Shown in pieces: positions 16,002 through 24,214 of a stretch of DNA of 64,000 bases. Below the pieces are notes generated by a model. The model was not told where the DNA came from. It ran no database searches and worked only from the letters and a program-made list of their open reading frames with translations. How positions within the stretch are numbered: position 1 is the stretch's first letter; the number at the start of each line of letters is the position of its first letter. Source of the stretch: Streptomyces sp. NBC_00377 (lineage in GTDB: Bacteria; Actinomycetota; Actinomycetes; Streptomycetales; Streptomycetaceae); assembly GCF_036075115.1 (NCBI RefSeq), contig NZ_CP107958.1, forward strand, positions 4,712,001 through 4,776,000, in the 5' to 3' direction. The position numbers and the translations under genes are program-made.

Positions 16002-16537
16002 GCCGCTCGTCCTTCCATGTCGTGCCGTACGGCGGCGAGCAGACCGGTGCTCGCCGCCTCCACCATCTCAAGGCACTCCTCGAAGCCGTTCCGGCCCCCG
16101 TAGAAGGGGTCGGGCACGTCGAGGCCCTCGCCGGCCGCACCGGAGGTGGTGGGCGCGGCACTCGGCGAGGAACGGCCCCGCGACGGGCGGGTGTACGAAC
16201 GCAGCAGCCGGATCTTCGCAGCGTCCTCCTCGGTGGGTGCGAGGAGGCGCAGGGCTTCGAGATGACCGGTATCGAGGGCTATGACCAGATCGAGGCGGGC
16301 GAACCAGGAGGGCTCGAATCGCCGGGCCGCGTGGTCGAGGGTGTAGCCGTGCTCCCCCAGGACGGACAGCGCGCGCGGATCGGCGTTCTCGCCCACGTGC
16401 CAGTCGCCAGTGCCGGCGCTGTCCACCTCTATCAGCCCGTCGAGGCCGGCGGCCTCCACGCGCGCGCGGAAGACCGACTCGGCCATCGGCGAGCGGCAGA
16501 TGTTGCCGGTGCAGACGAAGCAGACGCGGAAGGTCAT
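15998..16537 (-). CDS. ptpA: low-molecular-weight protein tyrosine phosphatase
   Basis: 179 residues starting MTFRVCFVCTGNICRSPMAESVF. The P-loop CX5R is C9-R15 and the general-acid segment is DVPDPFYGG near residue 140. An Arg/Ser/Pro-rich insert (about 114-135) interrupts the common fold. It dephosphorylates phosphotyrosine proteins in the cytoplasm; the Streptomyces PtpA homologue has been linked to secondary metabolism and development. It overlaps the lyase start by 4 bp and follows the holin-like gene by 7 bp, so three leftward genes form an operon. Confidence 0.93.
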   Translation of the reverse strand: MTFRVCFVCTGNICRSPMAESVFRARVEAAGLDGLIEVDSAGTGDWHVGENADPRALSVLGEHGYTLDHAARRFEPSWFARLDLVIALDTGHLEALRLLAPTEEDAAKIRLLRSYTRPSRGRSSPSAAPTTSGAAGEGLDVPDPFYGGRNGFEECLEMVEAASTGLLAAVRHDMEGRAA

Positions 16538-16544
16538 CGCAGAC

Positions 16545-16922
16545 TCAGTCCCCGTCGGGCAGGGCCACGTTGAGCGCCCAGGAGACGACGGAGATGATCA
16601 GACCGCCCAACACGGCGGTCCAGAAGCCCTCCACGTGGAAGCTCAGGGCGAACTTGTCGGCCAGCCACGAGGTGAGCAGCAGCATCAGGGCGTTGACCAC
16701 CAGGGTTATCAGCCCGAGCGTGAGAATGAAAAGAGGGAAGGTCAGCACCTTCAGGATCGGCTTGACCAGGAAGTTCACCAGGCCGAAAAGCAGTGCGACG
16801 ACAATGAGCGTGCCGATCTTCTTGCCCGTGCTGTCACCGGTCAGAGTGATCTTGTCGAGCAGCCAGACGGCGACCGCCAGGGCGCCTGCGTTGGCGATCG
16901 TCTTGACTACGAAATTCTTCAT
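16545..16922 (-). CDS. phage-holin-family (four-TM) small membrane protein
   Basis: 125 residues from ATG 16922 (MKNFVVKTIANAGALAVAVWLLDKITLTG). An upstream in-frame extension to 17027 lacks a ribosome binding site and overlaps the divergent cupin gene, so it is rejected. There are four hydrophobic segments, with the conserved FGLVNFLVKPILKVLTFPLFILTLGLITLVVNALML block typical of the mycobacterial-type four-TM 'phage holin' family. These are chromosomal housekeeping membrane proteins of unknown role, not lysis proteins. It is the first gene of the leftward operon with ptpA and the lyase. A 58-bp divergent region separates it from the cupin gene. Confidence 0.88.
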   Translation of the reverse strand: MKNFVVKTIANAGALAVAVWLLDKITLTGDSTGKKIGTLIVVALLFGLVNFLVKPILKVLTFPLFILTLGLITLVVNALMLLLTSWLADKFALSFHVEGFWTAVLGGLIISVVSWALNVALPDGD

Positions 16923-16980
16923 GTGTCTGATCGTGGCAGAGAGATCGCGAACGAGCACCGGACGAGGGCGGACAAGGTCG

Positions 16981-17298
16981 ATGAAGGTATTCCGGTTGGA
17001 CGAACTGGAGACGGAACGAGCCGCCAACGATGGCGCCTACCTGCAGTTCCTGCGCGAGCGGAACATGTCGGTCGGGCTGTACGCGCTGGACGCGGGCGCC
17101 CATGATCCGCAGAATCCGCACAACCAGGACGAGGTGTACTTCGTCGTGAGCGGGCGCGCCTCGGTCACCGTCGGTCTGGAGACCACGCAGGTGGCGCGCG
17201 GCAGCGTGGTGTACGTCCCGGCCGGTGTCGCCCACAAGTTCCATCACATCAGCGAGGACCTGCGCGTCCTGGTCGTGTTCTCGCCGGCCGAAGGCTGA
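16981..17298 (+). CDS. cupin domain protein
   Basis: 105 residues from ATG 16981 (MKVFRLDELETERAANDGAYLQFLRERNMSVGLYALDAG). The single cupin barrel has metal-ligand positions in PHNQDEVYFVVSGRASVTV (His, Glu) and PAGVAHKFHHI (His). Small single-domain cupins bind metal ions or sugars and may isomerise or oxidise substrates; no specific role can be assigned. It is divergent from the holin-like gene. The last codons and stop (FSPAEG-stop) are imperfectly duplicated right after the gene (17278-17328). Confidence 0.85.
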   Translation: MKVFRLDELETERAANDGAYLQFLRERNMSVGLYALDAGAHDPQNPHNQDEVYFVVSGRASVTVGLETTQVARGSVVYVPAGVAHKFHHISEDLRVLVVFSPAEG

Positions 17299-17523
17299 GC
17301 CGTCTTCTCACCGGCCGAGGGCTGAACCTCTTCCTCAGGAGCGTCTCCGCCTGCCGGTCGACCAGCGGTCTCGGGGTTCCCTAGGGGTTCGGTCAGGGGA
17401 GGACAAGGGGTGCGGAGCCCCCGTCGGCACCCTCTTCGGACCTAGCATCGACGGCAGGACATCGAAACGCTCCGGCCCGGCAGGGGTGCCGGACATCGAC
17501 CGAAGAGGATGAGGACAAGGGCG

Positions 17524-17736
17524 ATGCGAGAGATCTTCGCGGGACTGCCGTGGTGGGTGAAGTGGGTCGCGGTGCCGGTCATCGCCCTGGTCGTGTTCGG
17601 CGGCCTGATAGCCAGCGTCGTCGGGTTCGTGATCGGCCTGCTGTTCAAGCTGCTGGTCTTCGTGGCGCTGGTCGGCGGACTCGTCTATCTCGTGAGGAAG
17701 TTCACGTCGAGTTCCTCGTCGCGCAGCGACTGGTGA
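17524..17736 (+). CDS. small membrane protein, DUF5326-like (70 aa)
   Basis: 70 residues, MREIFAGLPWWVKWVAVPVIALVVFGGL..., with two hydrophobic segments (about 13-33 and 35-57) and a Lys/Ser/Arg tail (VRKFTSSSSSRSDW). It resembles a small conserved Streptomyces membrane protein that I recall being called DUF5326; the function is unknown. The ATG at 17524 is preceded by AGAGGATGAGGACAAGGGC. It is followed by a hairpin and then ssgR. The 225-bp gap before it holds only the duplicated end of the cupin gene and no other gene that I can see. Confidence 0.75.
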   Translation: MREIFAGLPWWVKWVAVPVIALVVFGGLIASVVGFVIGLLFKLLVFVALVGGLVYLVRKFTSSSSSRSDW

Positions 17737-17749
17737 GCGGTGCGGGAGG

Positions 17750-17776
17750 CCGGTGATCGGTAACAGCAATCACCGG
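17750..17776 (+). terminator. hairpin after DUF5326-like gene
   Basis: CCGGTGAT / ATCACCGG stem with an 11-nt loop, 14 bp after the stop codon. Confidence 0.6.
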
Positions 17777-17939
17777 TTCCCTCGGCCGGGGGAAGTTTCC
17801 CTGACAGCGCGTCTGCAAGCGGTGGCAGACGGTTAAAGTCCGGAACTCGTCGCGGGGACGACCCCGCGAGTGGCGTACGCCCCCTCCCGTGTTCCCCCGC
17901 ACGGACCGCCCCCTCGCGCTTCGGGAGTGACCCTTGGCC

Positions 17940-18797
17940 ATGGTTGACACCGCATCCGCAGAACCGTACGCACCCCCCACCCGGCCACGCTCCTCCGCAC
18001 CCCCGCTGCAACGCCCGCCGAACACGACCGCCCCCGAGCATCCGCATCCCGCGGTCACCTTGATCGGCTCCGTCCAGCGCGCCATGCGCCTGCTGGAGTC
18101 CGTCGCGGAGCACGAGTACGGGGCTCCTGCCAAACAGCTTGCGCGCGAGACAGGCCTCGCACTGCCCACGGCCTACCACCTGCTGCGCACCCTCGTGCAC
18201 GAGGGTTATCTGCGCCGGGACAAAGGGCTGTTCTTCCTCGGCGAGGCGGCTGAGCGGCTCGGCACCAGTGGAGCGGCGCAGAAACGTCGCACCACGGTCG
18301 CCGACACCCTTGCCCAGTGGCGCGATTCGATCGGTGTACCCGTCTACTACGCCCGATATCGCGACGGCGAGATCGAGATCATGTGCGTCTCCGACACCCC
18401 GGGCAATCCGGCGGTCGAGGAGTGGGCGGACTTCCGCGAGACCGGACACGCGCACGCCATCGGGCAGTGCCTGCTCTCCCAGCTGGACGAGGAGACCCGG
18501 CGCGACCATCTGGCCCGTTATCCGGTGCAGTCGATCACCCCGTACACCGTGCGTGACGGCCACACGCTGCTGAGGCGCCTGGAACGGATGCGGCGTATGG
18601 AACCGGTGGTCGAGCGGCAGGAGTACGCGGTGGGCACGGTGTGTGCCGCGCTCCCGATCACCGTGGGCACCACGGCGGCCACCATGGCGATCTCCCTGCC
18701 CGCCCATCATGCCGACCGGTTGCTGCCTGCGGCTCGCCGACTGCAGAGCGAGGTCGGACGGCTGCTGGGATCACTGGCGATCTCTATCAGTATCTGA
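17940..18797 (+). CDS. ssgR: IclR-family regulator SsgR, activator of ssgA
   Basis: 285 residues from ATG 17940; an in-frame TTG six bases earlier has better ribosome-binding spacing, and the Pro-rich first 45 residues may not all be translated. The IclR winged HTH is LIGSVQRAMRLLESVAEHEYGAPAKQLARETGLALPTAYHLLRTLVHEGYLRRDKG (about 42-97), followed by the effector domain. In S. coelicolor SsgR is the IclR-type activator required for ssgA transcription. Here it lies directly upstream of and parallel to ssgA, with 100 bp between them, so the same circuit is expected. It acts during sporulation-specific development. Confidence 0.9.
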   Translation: MVDTASAEPYAPPTRPRSSAPPLQRPPNTTAPEHPHPAVTLIGSVQRAMRLLESVAEHEYGAPAKQLARETGLALPTAYHLLRTLVHEGYLRRDKGLFFLGEAAERLGTSGAAQKRRTTVADTLAQWRDSIGVPVYYARYRDGEIEIMCVSDTPGNPAVEEWADFRETGHAHAIGQCLLSQLDEETRRDHLARYPVQSITPYTVRDGHTLLRRLERMRRMEPVVERQEYAVGTVCAALPITVGTTAATMAISLPAHHADRLLPAARRLQSEVGRLLGSLAISISI

Positions 18798-18897
18798 AAA
18801 CTCACTCCTTGTGATCTGTTGTGTACGTTCAGCAAGATGCGTGCAGTGCCAGAAGGTCCATTCCCGGCCAGTCGGCGGCAAATGACGGGGTAAGGCG

Positions 18898-19344
18898 ATG
18901 CGCGAGTCCGTACAGGCAGTACAGGCAGAGGTCATGATGAGCTTCCTCGTCTCCGAGGAGCTCTGTTTCCGCATCCCCGTGGAGTTGGGTTACGAGTCGA
19001 GCGATCCCTACGCCGTACGACTCACGTTCCACCTGCCTGGTGATGCCCCGGTGACCTGGGCCTTCGGGCGCGAGCTGCTCATCGACGGGGTGGGCAGGCC
19101 GTGCGGCGAAGGGGACGTCCGCGTCTCGCCGGTCGATTTCGACGTGCTGGGGGAGGTCCTGATCCGGCTTCAGGTCGGCGGGGACCAGGCGCTGTTCCGC
19201 TCCTCGGCGGCCCCGCTCGTGGCATTCCTCGACCGCACGGACAAGCTGGTCCCGCTCGGTCAGGAGGGTGCTTTCGCGGATTTCGACGCGCACTTGGACG
19301 AAGCGCTGGATCGGATTCTGGCGGAGGAGCAGAGCGCGGGCTGA
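18898..19344 (+). CDS. ssgA: sporulation-specific cell division activator SsgA
   Basis: 148 residues, MRESVQAVQAEVMMSFLVSEELCFRIPVELGYESSDPYAVRLTFHLPGDAPVTWAFGRELLIDGVG, unmistakably SsgA-like (SALP family). SsgA localises SsgB and thus FtsZ to future septa in sporulating aerial hyphae. The usual length is about 136 residues. Here the N-terminus contains VQAVQA encoded by a 9-bp tandem duplication at 18907-18927, and the start is otherwise as expected. The ATG at 18898 directly follows GGGGTAAGGCG. It is controlled by SsgR from the neighbouring gene, with no obvious vegetative promoter elements in the 100-bp gap. Confidence 0.95.
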   Translation: MRESVQAVQAEVMMSFLVSEELCFRIPVELGYESSDPYAVRLTFHLPGDAPVTWAFGRELLIDGVGRPCGEGDVRVSPVDFDVLGEVLIRLQVGGDQALFRSSAAPLVAFLDRTDKLVPLGQEGAFADFDAHLDEALDRILAEEQSAG

Positions 19345-19564
19345 CGTGAGGGCGGTGCGTGGTGGCGAGGGAGTGACGGAACGCTTCGCCGTGGTTGGTG
19401 CGGTGCAGGAACGCTTCTTCTCTGTCGGTAGGGGCACGCAAGGTCTGCTTGAGGCTCCCGGAACGTCTCAAACGCCTGTGTGGGTTCCGGCGTCGGCCTC
19501 GGTGCTTGCGTGGGCTTCCGCGTCGGCGCCGAAACCGGCGTCTGTGTCGGTGCTTGTGTGGGTT

Positions 19565-21910
19565 TCAGCGCTTACGTCGTCTGCCGCGACCGCCCCGGGC
19601 CTGGGCGGTACTTGCGGTCGTCGTTGCCCCTGGAGCGGCAGGAGCGGTACTGGCAGCGGCAGCCGCTTCCGGGATCGCCGGGAGTGATGCCTTCCCGGTG
19701 GCAGGCCGGTCGGCGGAGACCACCAGAGCCGCCAGGACCGTGGTGACGGGAACGGAAGCGACCAGGCCGATGGAGCCCACCAGCGTGCGCACGATCTCCT
19801 CGGCGACCAGTTCGCTGTTGGCGACGCCGCCCACGCTGCTCTGCGCGATCGAGAAGAGCAGAAGCAGCGGGAGTGCGGCACCGGCGTAGGCGAGGACGAG
19901 CGTGTTGACCACGGACGCGATGTGGTCGCGGCCGATACGGATGCCGGCCCGGTACAGGCCGCGCCAGCCCATCGAGGGGTTGGCCTCGTGCAGCTCCCAG
20001 ACCGCCGAGGTCTGAGTGACCGTCACGTCGTCGAGGACACCGAGCGAGCCGATGATGATGCCGGCGAGCAGCAGCCCGCTCATGTCGATCGACGGATACA
20101 GGCCATGGATCAGGCCGGTGTTGTCGTCCGTGTTGCCGGTCAGCGCGGCCCAGTCGATGAACAGCGAACCGAGGATGCCGATCAGGAACAGTGAGATGAG
20201 GGTGCCGAGCACTGCGACGGAGGTGCGCGCCGAGAGGCCGTGACAGAGATACAGGGCGATCAGCATGATGGCGCTCGAGCCCACCACGGCCACGACCAGC
20301 GGGTTCGACCCTTGGAGGATCGCGGGCAGGACGAAGAAGTTGAGCACCATGAAGCTGATGGCCAGCGCGACCAGCGCCATGACGCCCCGAAGTCGCCCGA
20401 CGACCACGACGGCTGCCGCGAAGATCAGGGCCAGGACCGTCATGGGGATCCGACGGTTGACGTCGGCGACCGAGTACTGGAGGTCCTTCGGCGCGGAGGG
20501 CTCGTAGGCGACCACCACCTTCTCGCCCTGCTCCAACTGCCGTGACTGGTCCGGCTGAACGATCTCGGTGAACGTACGGCCCTTGTCGCTGCCGGTGTCC
20601 ACGCGGATCGTGGCCCGCTTGCAGGTGCCCCTCGCCTGCTGCTGTGCGGAGGAACCCTCTGCGGTGGAGGTGTCGCCGGTGGGAGCGTCGCCCGAGGCGT
20701 TCACCGACGCACAGCTCACGTTCACGACCTTGGTGACCGTGGCCTGCTGGGTCTGCCGGTCGAAGCCGACTCCGGTGCGCTCGTGCGCTGGAGCACCGCC
20801 GGGCCACAGCACCACCAGTCCCACCAGCACCGCGGCACCGAACGGGATGAGGATGGCCGCGATGACCTTGCGCAGGTGCTGGGAGACGGGGGCGGCCGGG
20901 CCGTGACTGTGACTGTGCCCGTGCGAATGTCCGTGCCCGCCTCCTGACCCGGAGCCGTGTTCGTCCCCCGGGCCGTCCTCGTGACCGCCCCCGCCGTGCG
21001 CGTGTCCGCCGCTGTCTCCCTGGCCGGGACCGTTCCCGGAACCGCCACCGTGACCGCCGCGGTGGCCCTGTCCATGACCGCGGTCAGGATCAAAGCCATG
21101 GGTGTCGCCGGGGCCGGCACCGTAGCCGGGGCCTGGTCCAGCGCCGGGGCCCGGCCCAGCACCTGTGCCCGGAACGGCACCCGAGCCGGGCTCCGCTCCC
21201 CGTCCCGGTCCAGGACGAGGGCTCCCGTACCCCTGCCCACCCGCAGGAACGCTGCCTGAAGCCTGTCCGCCCGCAGGTCCGGTTCGGTACCCATGCCCAC
21301 CCGCAGGAACGCTGCCTGAACCCTGTCCGCCCGCAGGTCCGGTTCGGTACCCATGCCCACCCGCAGGAACGCTGCCTGAACCCTGTCCGCCCGCAGGTCC
21401 GGTTCGGTACCCCTGCCCACCCGCAGACCCGGTCCCGTACCCCTGACCAGGCGTAGGCCCGGCCGCGTACCCCTGGCCGCCCCCGTATCCCCGGTCGCCC
21501 CCGGGGGCTTGCCCTGGTCCGTAGCCCTGGGAGTTCCCCCGTACGTGCCGGGTCCCGTAGCCCTGGTCGTTCCCGGACCCGTGCCCGTCCACGTAACTCG
21601 GGTCGCCCGTCCGCCCTGATCCCGTGCCCAGCCTTGGTGCCGACCCCGGGCTCGATCCGGGGCCTTCACCGGTTCGCGGTGCCTGACCGCGGGGGGTTCC
21701 GACGCGCCTCAGGCCGCCCAGTCCTCCCGCGTAGCCCGGACCTTGGCCGGAGCCGCGAGGGTGATCGTGACCGTCACCGAAGTCGCGGTCGTCCCTCGGC
21801 CCGCTCTCGGAGCCGTTGCTGTTGCTGTCGCCGTTGCCGGGGCCGCTGCCGGCGCCCGGTCGGCGGGGTGGCTCCGGTGGTGGGTACGGAGACTGGTCTG
21901 CGGTGGTCAC
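19565..21910 (-). CDS. YibE/F family membrane protein with long low-complexity N-terminus
   Basis: 781 residues from GTG 21910. Residues 1 to about 355 are Gly/Pro/Ser-rich, with a 20-residue repeat (about 165-225, DNA 60-mers at 21241-21420) and a His-rich stretch (HGHSHGHSHSHG) just before the first membrane segment. The rest is the YibE/F-like polytopic domain: one TM (AAILIPFGAAVLVGLVVLW), an extracellular domain of about 150 residues with KVVNVSCASVNASGD, then seven or more TM segments. YibE/F proteins are membrane proteins of unknown transport function. The gene converges on ssgA. The N-terminal part is likely disordered and variable between strains. Confidence 0.85.
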   Translation of the reverse strand: MTTADQSPYPPPEPPRRPGAGSGPGNGDSNSNGSESGPRDDRDFGDGHDHPRGSGQGPGYAGGLGGLRRVGTPRGQAPRTGEGPGSSPGSAPRLGTGSGRTGDPSYVDGHGSGNDQGYGTRHVRGNSQGYGPGQAPGGDRGYGGGQGYAAGPTPGQGYGTGSAGGQGYRTGPAGGQGSGSVPAGGHGYRTGPAGGQGSGSVPAGGHGYRTGPAGGQASGSVPAGGQGYGSPRPGPGRGAEPGSGAVPGTGAGPGPGAGPGPGYGAGPGDTHGFDPDRGHGQGHRGGHGGGSGNGPGQGDSGGHAHGGGGHEDGPGDEHGSGSGGGHGHSHGHSHSHGPAAPVSQHLRKVIAAILIPFGAAVLVGLVVLWPGGAPAHERTGVGFDRQTQQATVTKVVNVSCASVNASGDAPTGDTSTAEGSSAQQQARGTCKRATIRVDTGSDKGRTFTEIVQPDQSRQLEQGEKVVVAYEPSAPKDLQYSVADVNRRIPMTVLALIFAAAVVVVGRLRGVMALVALAISFMVLNFFVLPAILQGSNPLVVAVVGSSAIMLIALYLCHGLSARTSVAVLGTLISLFLIGILGSLFIDWAALTGNTDDNTGLIHGLYPSIDMSGLLLAGIIIGSLGVLDDVTVTQTSAVWELHEANPSMGWRGLYRAGIRIGRDHIASVVNTLVLAYAGAALPLLLLFSIAQSSVGGVANSELVAEEIVRTLVGSIGLVASVPVTTVLAALVVSADRPATGKASLPAIPEAAAAASTAPAAPGATTTASTAQARGGRGRRRKR
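21241..21420. repeat. three 60-bp tandem repeats in the YibE/F gene
   Basis: Lines at 21241, 21301 and 21361 are nearly identical 60-mers: units 1 and 2 differ at one base (21261/21321) and units 2 and 3 at one base. Partial units flank both sides. They encode 20-residue repeats containing GSVPAGGHGYRTGPAGGQ. The near-identity indicates recent in-frame amplification. Confidence 0.95.
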
Positions 21911-22044
21911 CGACCGATCATCGCAAGAACGACAGGGGCCCTCTGTTCACCGCGCCAGAATTGACGCTAGCGTGGAGGCAACCTTTGCACACGCGGGAGC
22001 TCGGAGCACCGGGCTGAGAGGGCGCTGACCTCCGTCTTTGCGAT

Positions 22045-22058
22045 GTTTCACGTGGAAC
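22045..22058. promoter_or_regulatory. parS-like site 6 (one mismatch), inside the TPP riboswitch
   Basis: GTTTCACGTGGAAC, one base from consensus, 33 bp from site 7, within the extended P3 arm of the thiC riboswitch. Confidence 0.75.
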
Positions 22059-22077
22059 GTCTCTCCTGTCGAGTGAT

Positions 22078-22091
22078 GTTTCACATGAAAC
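22078..22091. promoter_or_regulatory. parS-like site 7 (one mismatch), inside the TPP riboswitch
   Basis: GTTTCACATGAAAC, one base from consensus (central CG changed to CA), 33 bp from site 6. The central change could weaken ParB binding. Confidence 0.65.
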
Positions 22092-22164
22092 GTCGGCAGA
22101 CGGTAGCCGCTGCGTCGACCGCCGAACCTGTTACCGGGTAATGCCGGCGTAGGGAGTAGGTCTC

Positions 22165-23991
22165 ATGACCAACAAGGACGCACGCACGCCTGCCTTCACG
22201 CATCACGTCACCGGCGAAAGCGCGGTCGACGTGAACGGATCAGAGGGCGGGAAGTCCATCGGCTGGCACAAGGGATATGTCGAGGGCGCTCGCCCCGATG
22301 TGCGGGTGCCGGTCCGTCAGGTGCATCTCACCAACGGGGAGTCGGTCACTCTGTACGACACCTCCGGCCCGTACACCGATCCGCTCGCCGATACCGACGT
22401 CCGCAGGGGCCTGTCGCCGCTGCGCGAGAACTGGATCATCGCCCGCGGCGACACCGAGGAGTACGCGGGTCGTCCCGTCCGCCCGGAGGACGACGGGGTC
22501 AAGCACACCTCACCGCGCGGCGGTCTGCGCAACCTCGATGCGGTCTTCCCGGGGCGACCGCGTCTGCCGCGCCGCAGCCGGGACGGTGCGGCCGTCACCC
22601 AGCTCGCCTATGCGCGCCGGGGGGAGATCACACCCGAGATGGAGTTCGTGGCCATCCGGGAGAACGTTGCTCCCGAGGTGGTTCGCGACGAGATCGCGGC
22701 GGGCCGCGCCGTGTTGCCGGCCAACGTCAACCACCCGGAGATCGAGCCGATGATCATCGGCAAGCGGTTCCTGGTGAAGGTCAACGCCAACATCGGCAAC
22801 TCGGCGGTGACGTCGTCCATCGAGGAGGAGGTCGAGAAGATGACCTGGGCGACCCGTTGGGGCGCCGACACGGTCATGGACCTGTCGACCGGACGCAATA
22901 TCCACACCACCAGGGAGTGGGTGCTGCGCAACTCCCCCGTTCCCATCGGCACGGTGCCGCTGTACCAGGCGCTGGAGAAGGTCGACGGCCGCGCCGAGGA
23001 ACTGACCTGGGACATCTACAGGGACACCGTCATCGAGCAGGCCGAACAGGGCGTGGACTACATGACGGTCCACGCCGGTGTCCGCCTCTCCTATGTCCCC
23101 CTCACGGCCAACCGCAAGACCGGGATCGTGTCGCGAGGCGGCTCGATCATGGCGGCCTGGTGCCTCGCGCACCACAAGGAGTCGTTCCTCTACGAGAACT
23201 TCGAGGAACTCTGCGAAATTCTCGCCGCCTACGACGTCACCTACTCGCTGGGCGACGGCCTGCGTCCGGGGTCCATCGCGGACGCCAACGACGCCGCGCA
23301 GTTCGCGGAGTTGAGGACGCTCGGGGAACTCAACCGCATCGCGAAGCGTTTCCACGTACAGACGATGATCGAGGGCCCGGGACATGTCCCGATGCACAAG
23401 ATCAAGGAGAACATCGACCTTCAGCAGGAGATCTGTGATGAAGCTCCGTTCTATACGCTCGGCCCGCTGACGACGGACGTCGCGCCGGCGTACGACCACA
23501 TCACCTCCGGGATCGGCGCCGCGATGATCGCCTGGTGGGGCACGGCGATGCTCTGCTACGTCACGCCCAAGGAGCATCTGGGCCTGCCCAACCGTGACGA
23601 CGTCAAGACCGGTGTCATCACCTACAAGATCGCCGCCCACGCAGCCGATCTCGCCAAGGGGCACCCCGGGGCGCAGGAATGGGACGACGCGCTGTCCGAC
23701 GCCCGCTTCGAGTTCCGCTGGGAGGACCAGTTCAACCTCGCCCTCGATCCGGACACGGCACGGGAGTTCCACGACGAGACACTCCCGGCGGAGCCGGCGA
23801 AGACGGCACACTTCTGCTCGATGTGCGGGCCCAAGTTCTGCTCGATGAAGATCAGCCAGAGCATCAACGAGCGGTTCGGCGGTGGGGCGGACGCCGGGGC
23901 CTCGGCAGAGGAGATCGCCGAGGGCATGATGGAGAAGTCGAAGGAGTTCGCGGCGAGCGGTAACCGCGTGTACCTGCCGCTGGCCGACTGA
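22165..23991 (+). CDS. thiC: phosphomethylpyrimidine synthase ThiC
   Basis: 608 residues. ThiC is the radical-SAM enzyme that converts aminoimidazole ribotide to hydroxymethylpyrimidine phosphate in thiamine synthesis. The non-classical iron-sulfur motif CX2CX4C is CSMCGPKFC (C551, C554, C559) near the C-terminus, and the barrel core contains ...GNSAVTSSIEEEVEKMTWATRWGADTVMDLSTGRNIHTTREW. The ATG at 22165 is only 8 bp after the riboswitch, whose last helix includes the GGGAG ribosome binding site, so translation should fall when TPP is high. A strong terminator follows. No other thi gene is adjacent. Confidence 0.97.
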   Translation: MTNKDARTPAFTHHVTGESAVDVNGSEGGKSIGWHKGYVEGARPDVRVPVRQVHLTNGESVTLYDTSGPYTDPLADTDVRRGLSPLRENWIIARGDTEEYAGRPVRPEDDGVKHTSPRGGLRNLDAVFPGRPRLPRRSRDGAAVTQLAYARRGEITPEMEFVAIRENVAPEVVRDEIAAGRAVLPANVNHPEIEPMIIGKRFLVKVNANIGNSAVTSSIEEEVEKMTWATRWGADTVMDLSTGRNIHTTREWVLRNSPVPIGTVPLYQALEKVDGRAEELTWDIYRDTVIEQAEQGVDYMTVHAGVRLSYVPLTANRKTGIVSRGGSIMAAWCLAHHKESFLYENFEELCEILAAYDVTYSLGDGLRPGSIADANDAAQFAELRTLGELNRIAKRFHVQTMIEGPGHVPMHKIKENIDLQQEICDEAPFYTLGPLTTDVAPAYDHITSGIGAAMIAWWGTAMLCYVTPKEHLGLPNRDDVKTGVITYKIAAHAADLAKGHPGAQEWDDALSDARFEFRWEDQFNLALDPDTAREFHDETLPAEPAKTAHFCSMCGPKFCSMKISQSINERFGGGADAGASAEEIAEGMMEKSKEFAASGNRVYLPLAD

Positions 23992-24001
23992 CACCCGGAT
24001 C

Positions 24002-24042
24002 GGGCGCTGTCCCCGCAGATCAGACGGGGGAGGACAGCGCCC
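24002..24042 (+). terminator. thiC terminator
   Basis: Arms GGGCGCTGTCC (24002-24012) and GGACAGCGCCC (24032-24042), a perfect 11-bp stem 10 bp after the thiC stop. Confidence 0.8.
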
Positions 24043-24214
24043 TGAGCGGCCGTCACCGGTGGGGGCGACGTCGATGCCGAAGCCGGGTGGGTGAAGGACC
24101 TTGCGGAGGGCGAGGGCGAAGGAGAGGGCGCCGGTCCGGTTCCATCCGGTCCGGTGAGGAGGGCATCGCGCTCGTTCGGTTGCCTTCGGCTGCCGGCTCG
24201 GCAGACTTGCCTTC

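Larger units (their letters stand above)
21991..22157 (+). promoter_or_regulatory. TPP riboswitch of thiC with two parS in its variable arm
   Basis: Thi-box elements in order: GGAGCACCGGGCTGAGAGGG (the CTGAGA pyrimidine-sensor core at 22014), then after about 100 nt CCGAACCTGTTACCGGGTAA and TGCCGGCGTAGGGAG (the pyrophosphate-sensor helices), ending 8 bp before the thiC ATG. The CTGAGA-to-GAACCTG distance is 110 nt, far longer than usual (about 35-45). The extra DNA holds two parS sites (22045, 22078), enclosed by CCGTCT (22032-22037) and AGACGG (22098-22103), which can pair as an extended P3 arm. TPP binding should hide the ribosome binding site (GGGAG inside the last helix). Confidence 0.92.

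Noticed and set aside
16625..16640. TCCACGTGGA palindrome in the holin-like gene
   Set aside because: It matches parS only at the central 10 bases with several outer mismatches and sits in conserved coding sequence; not called as parS.
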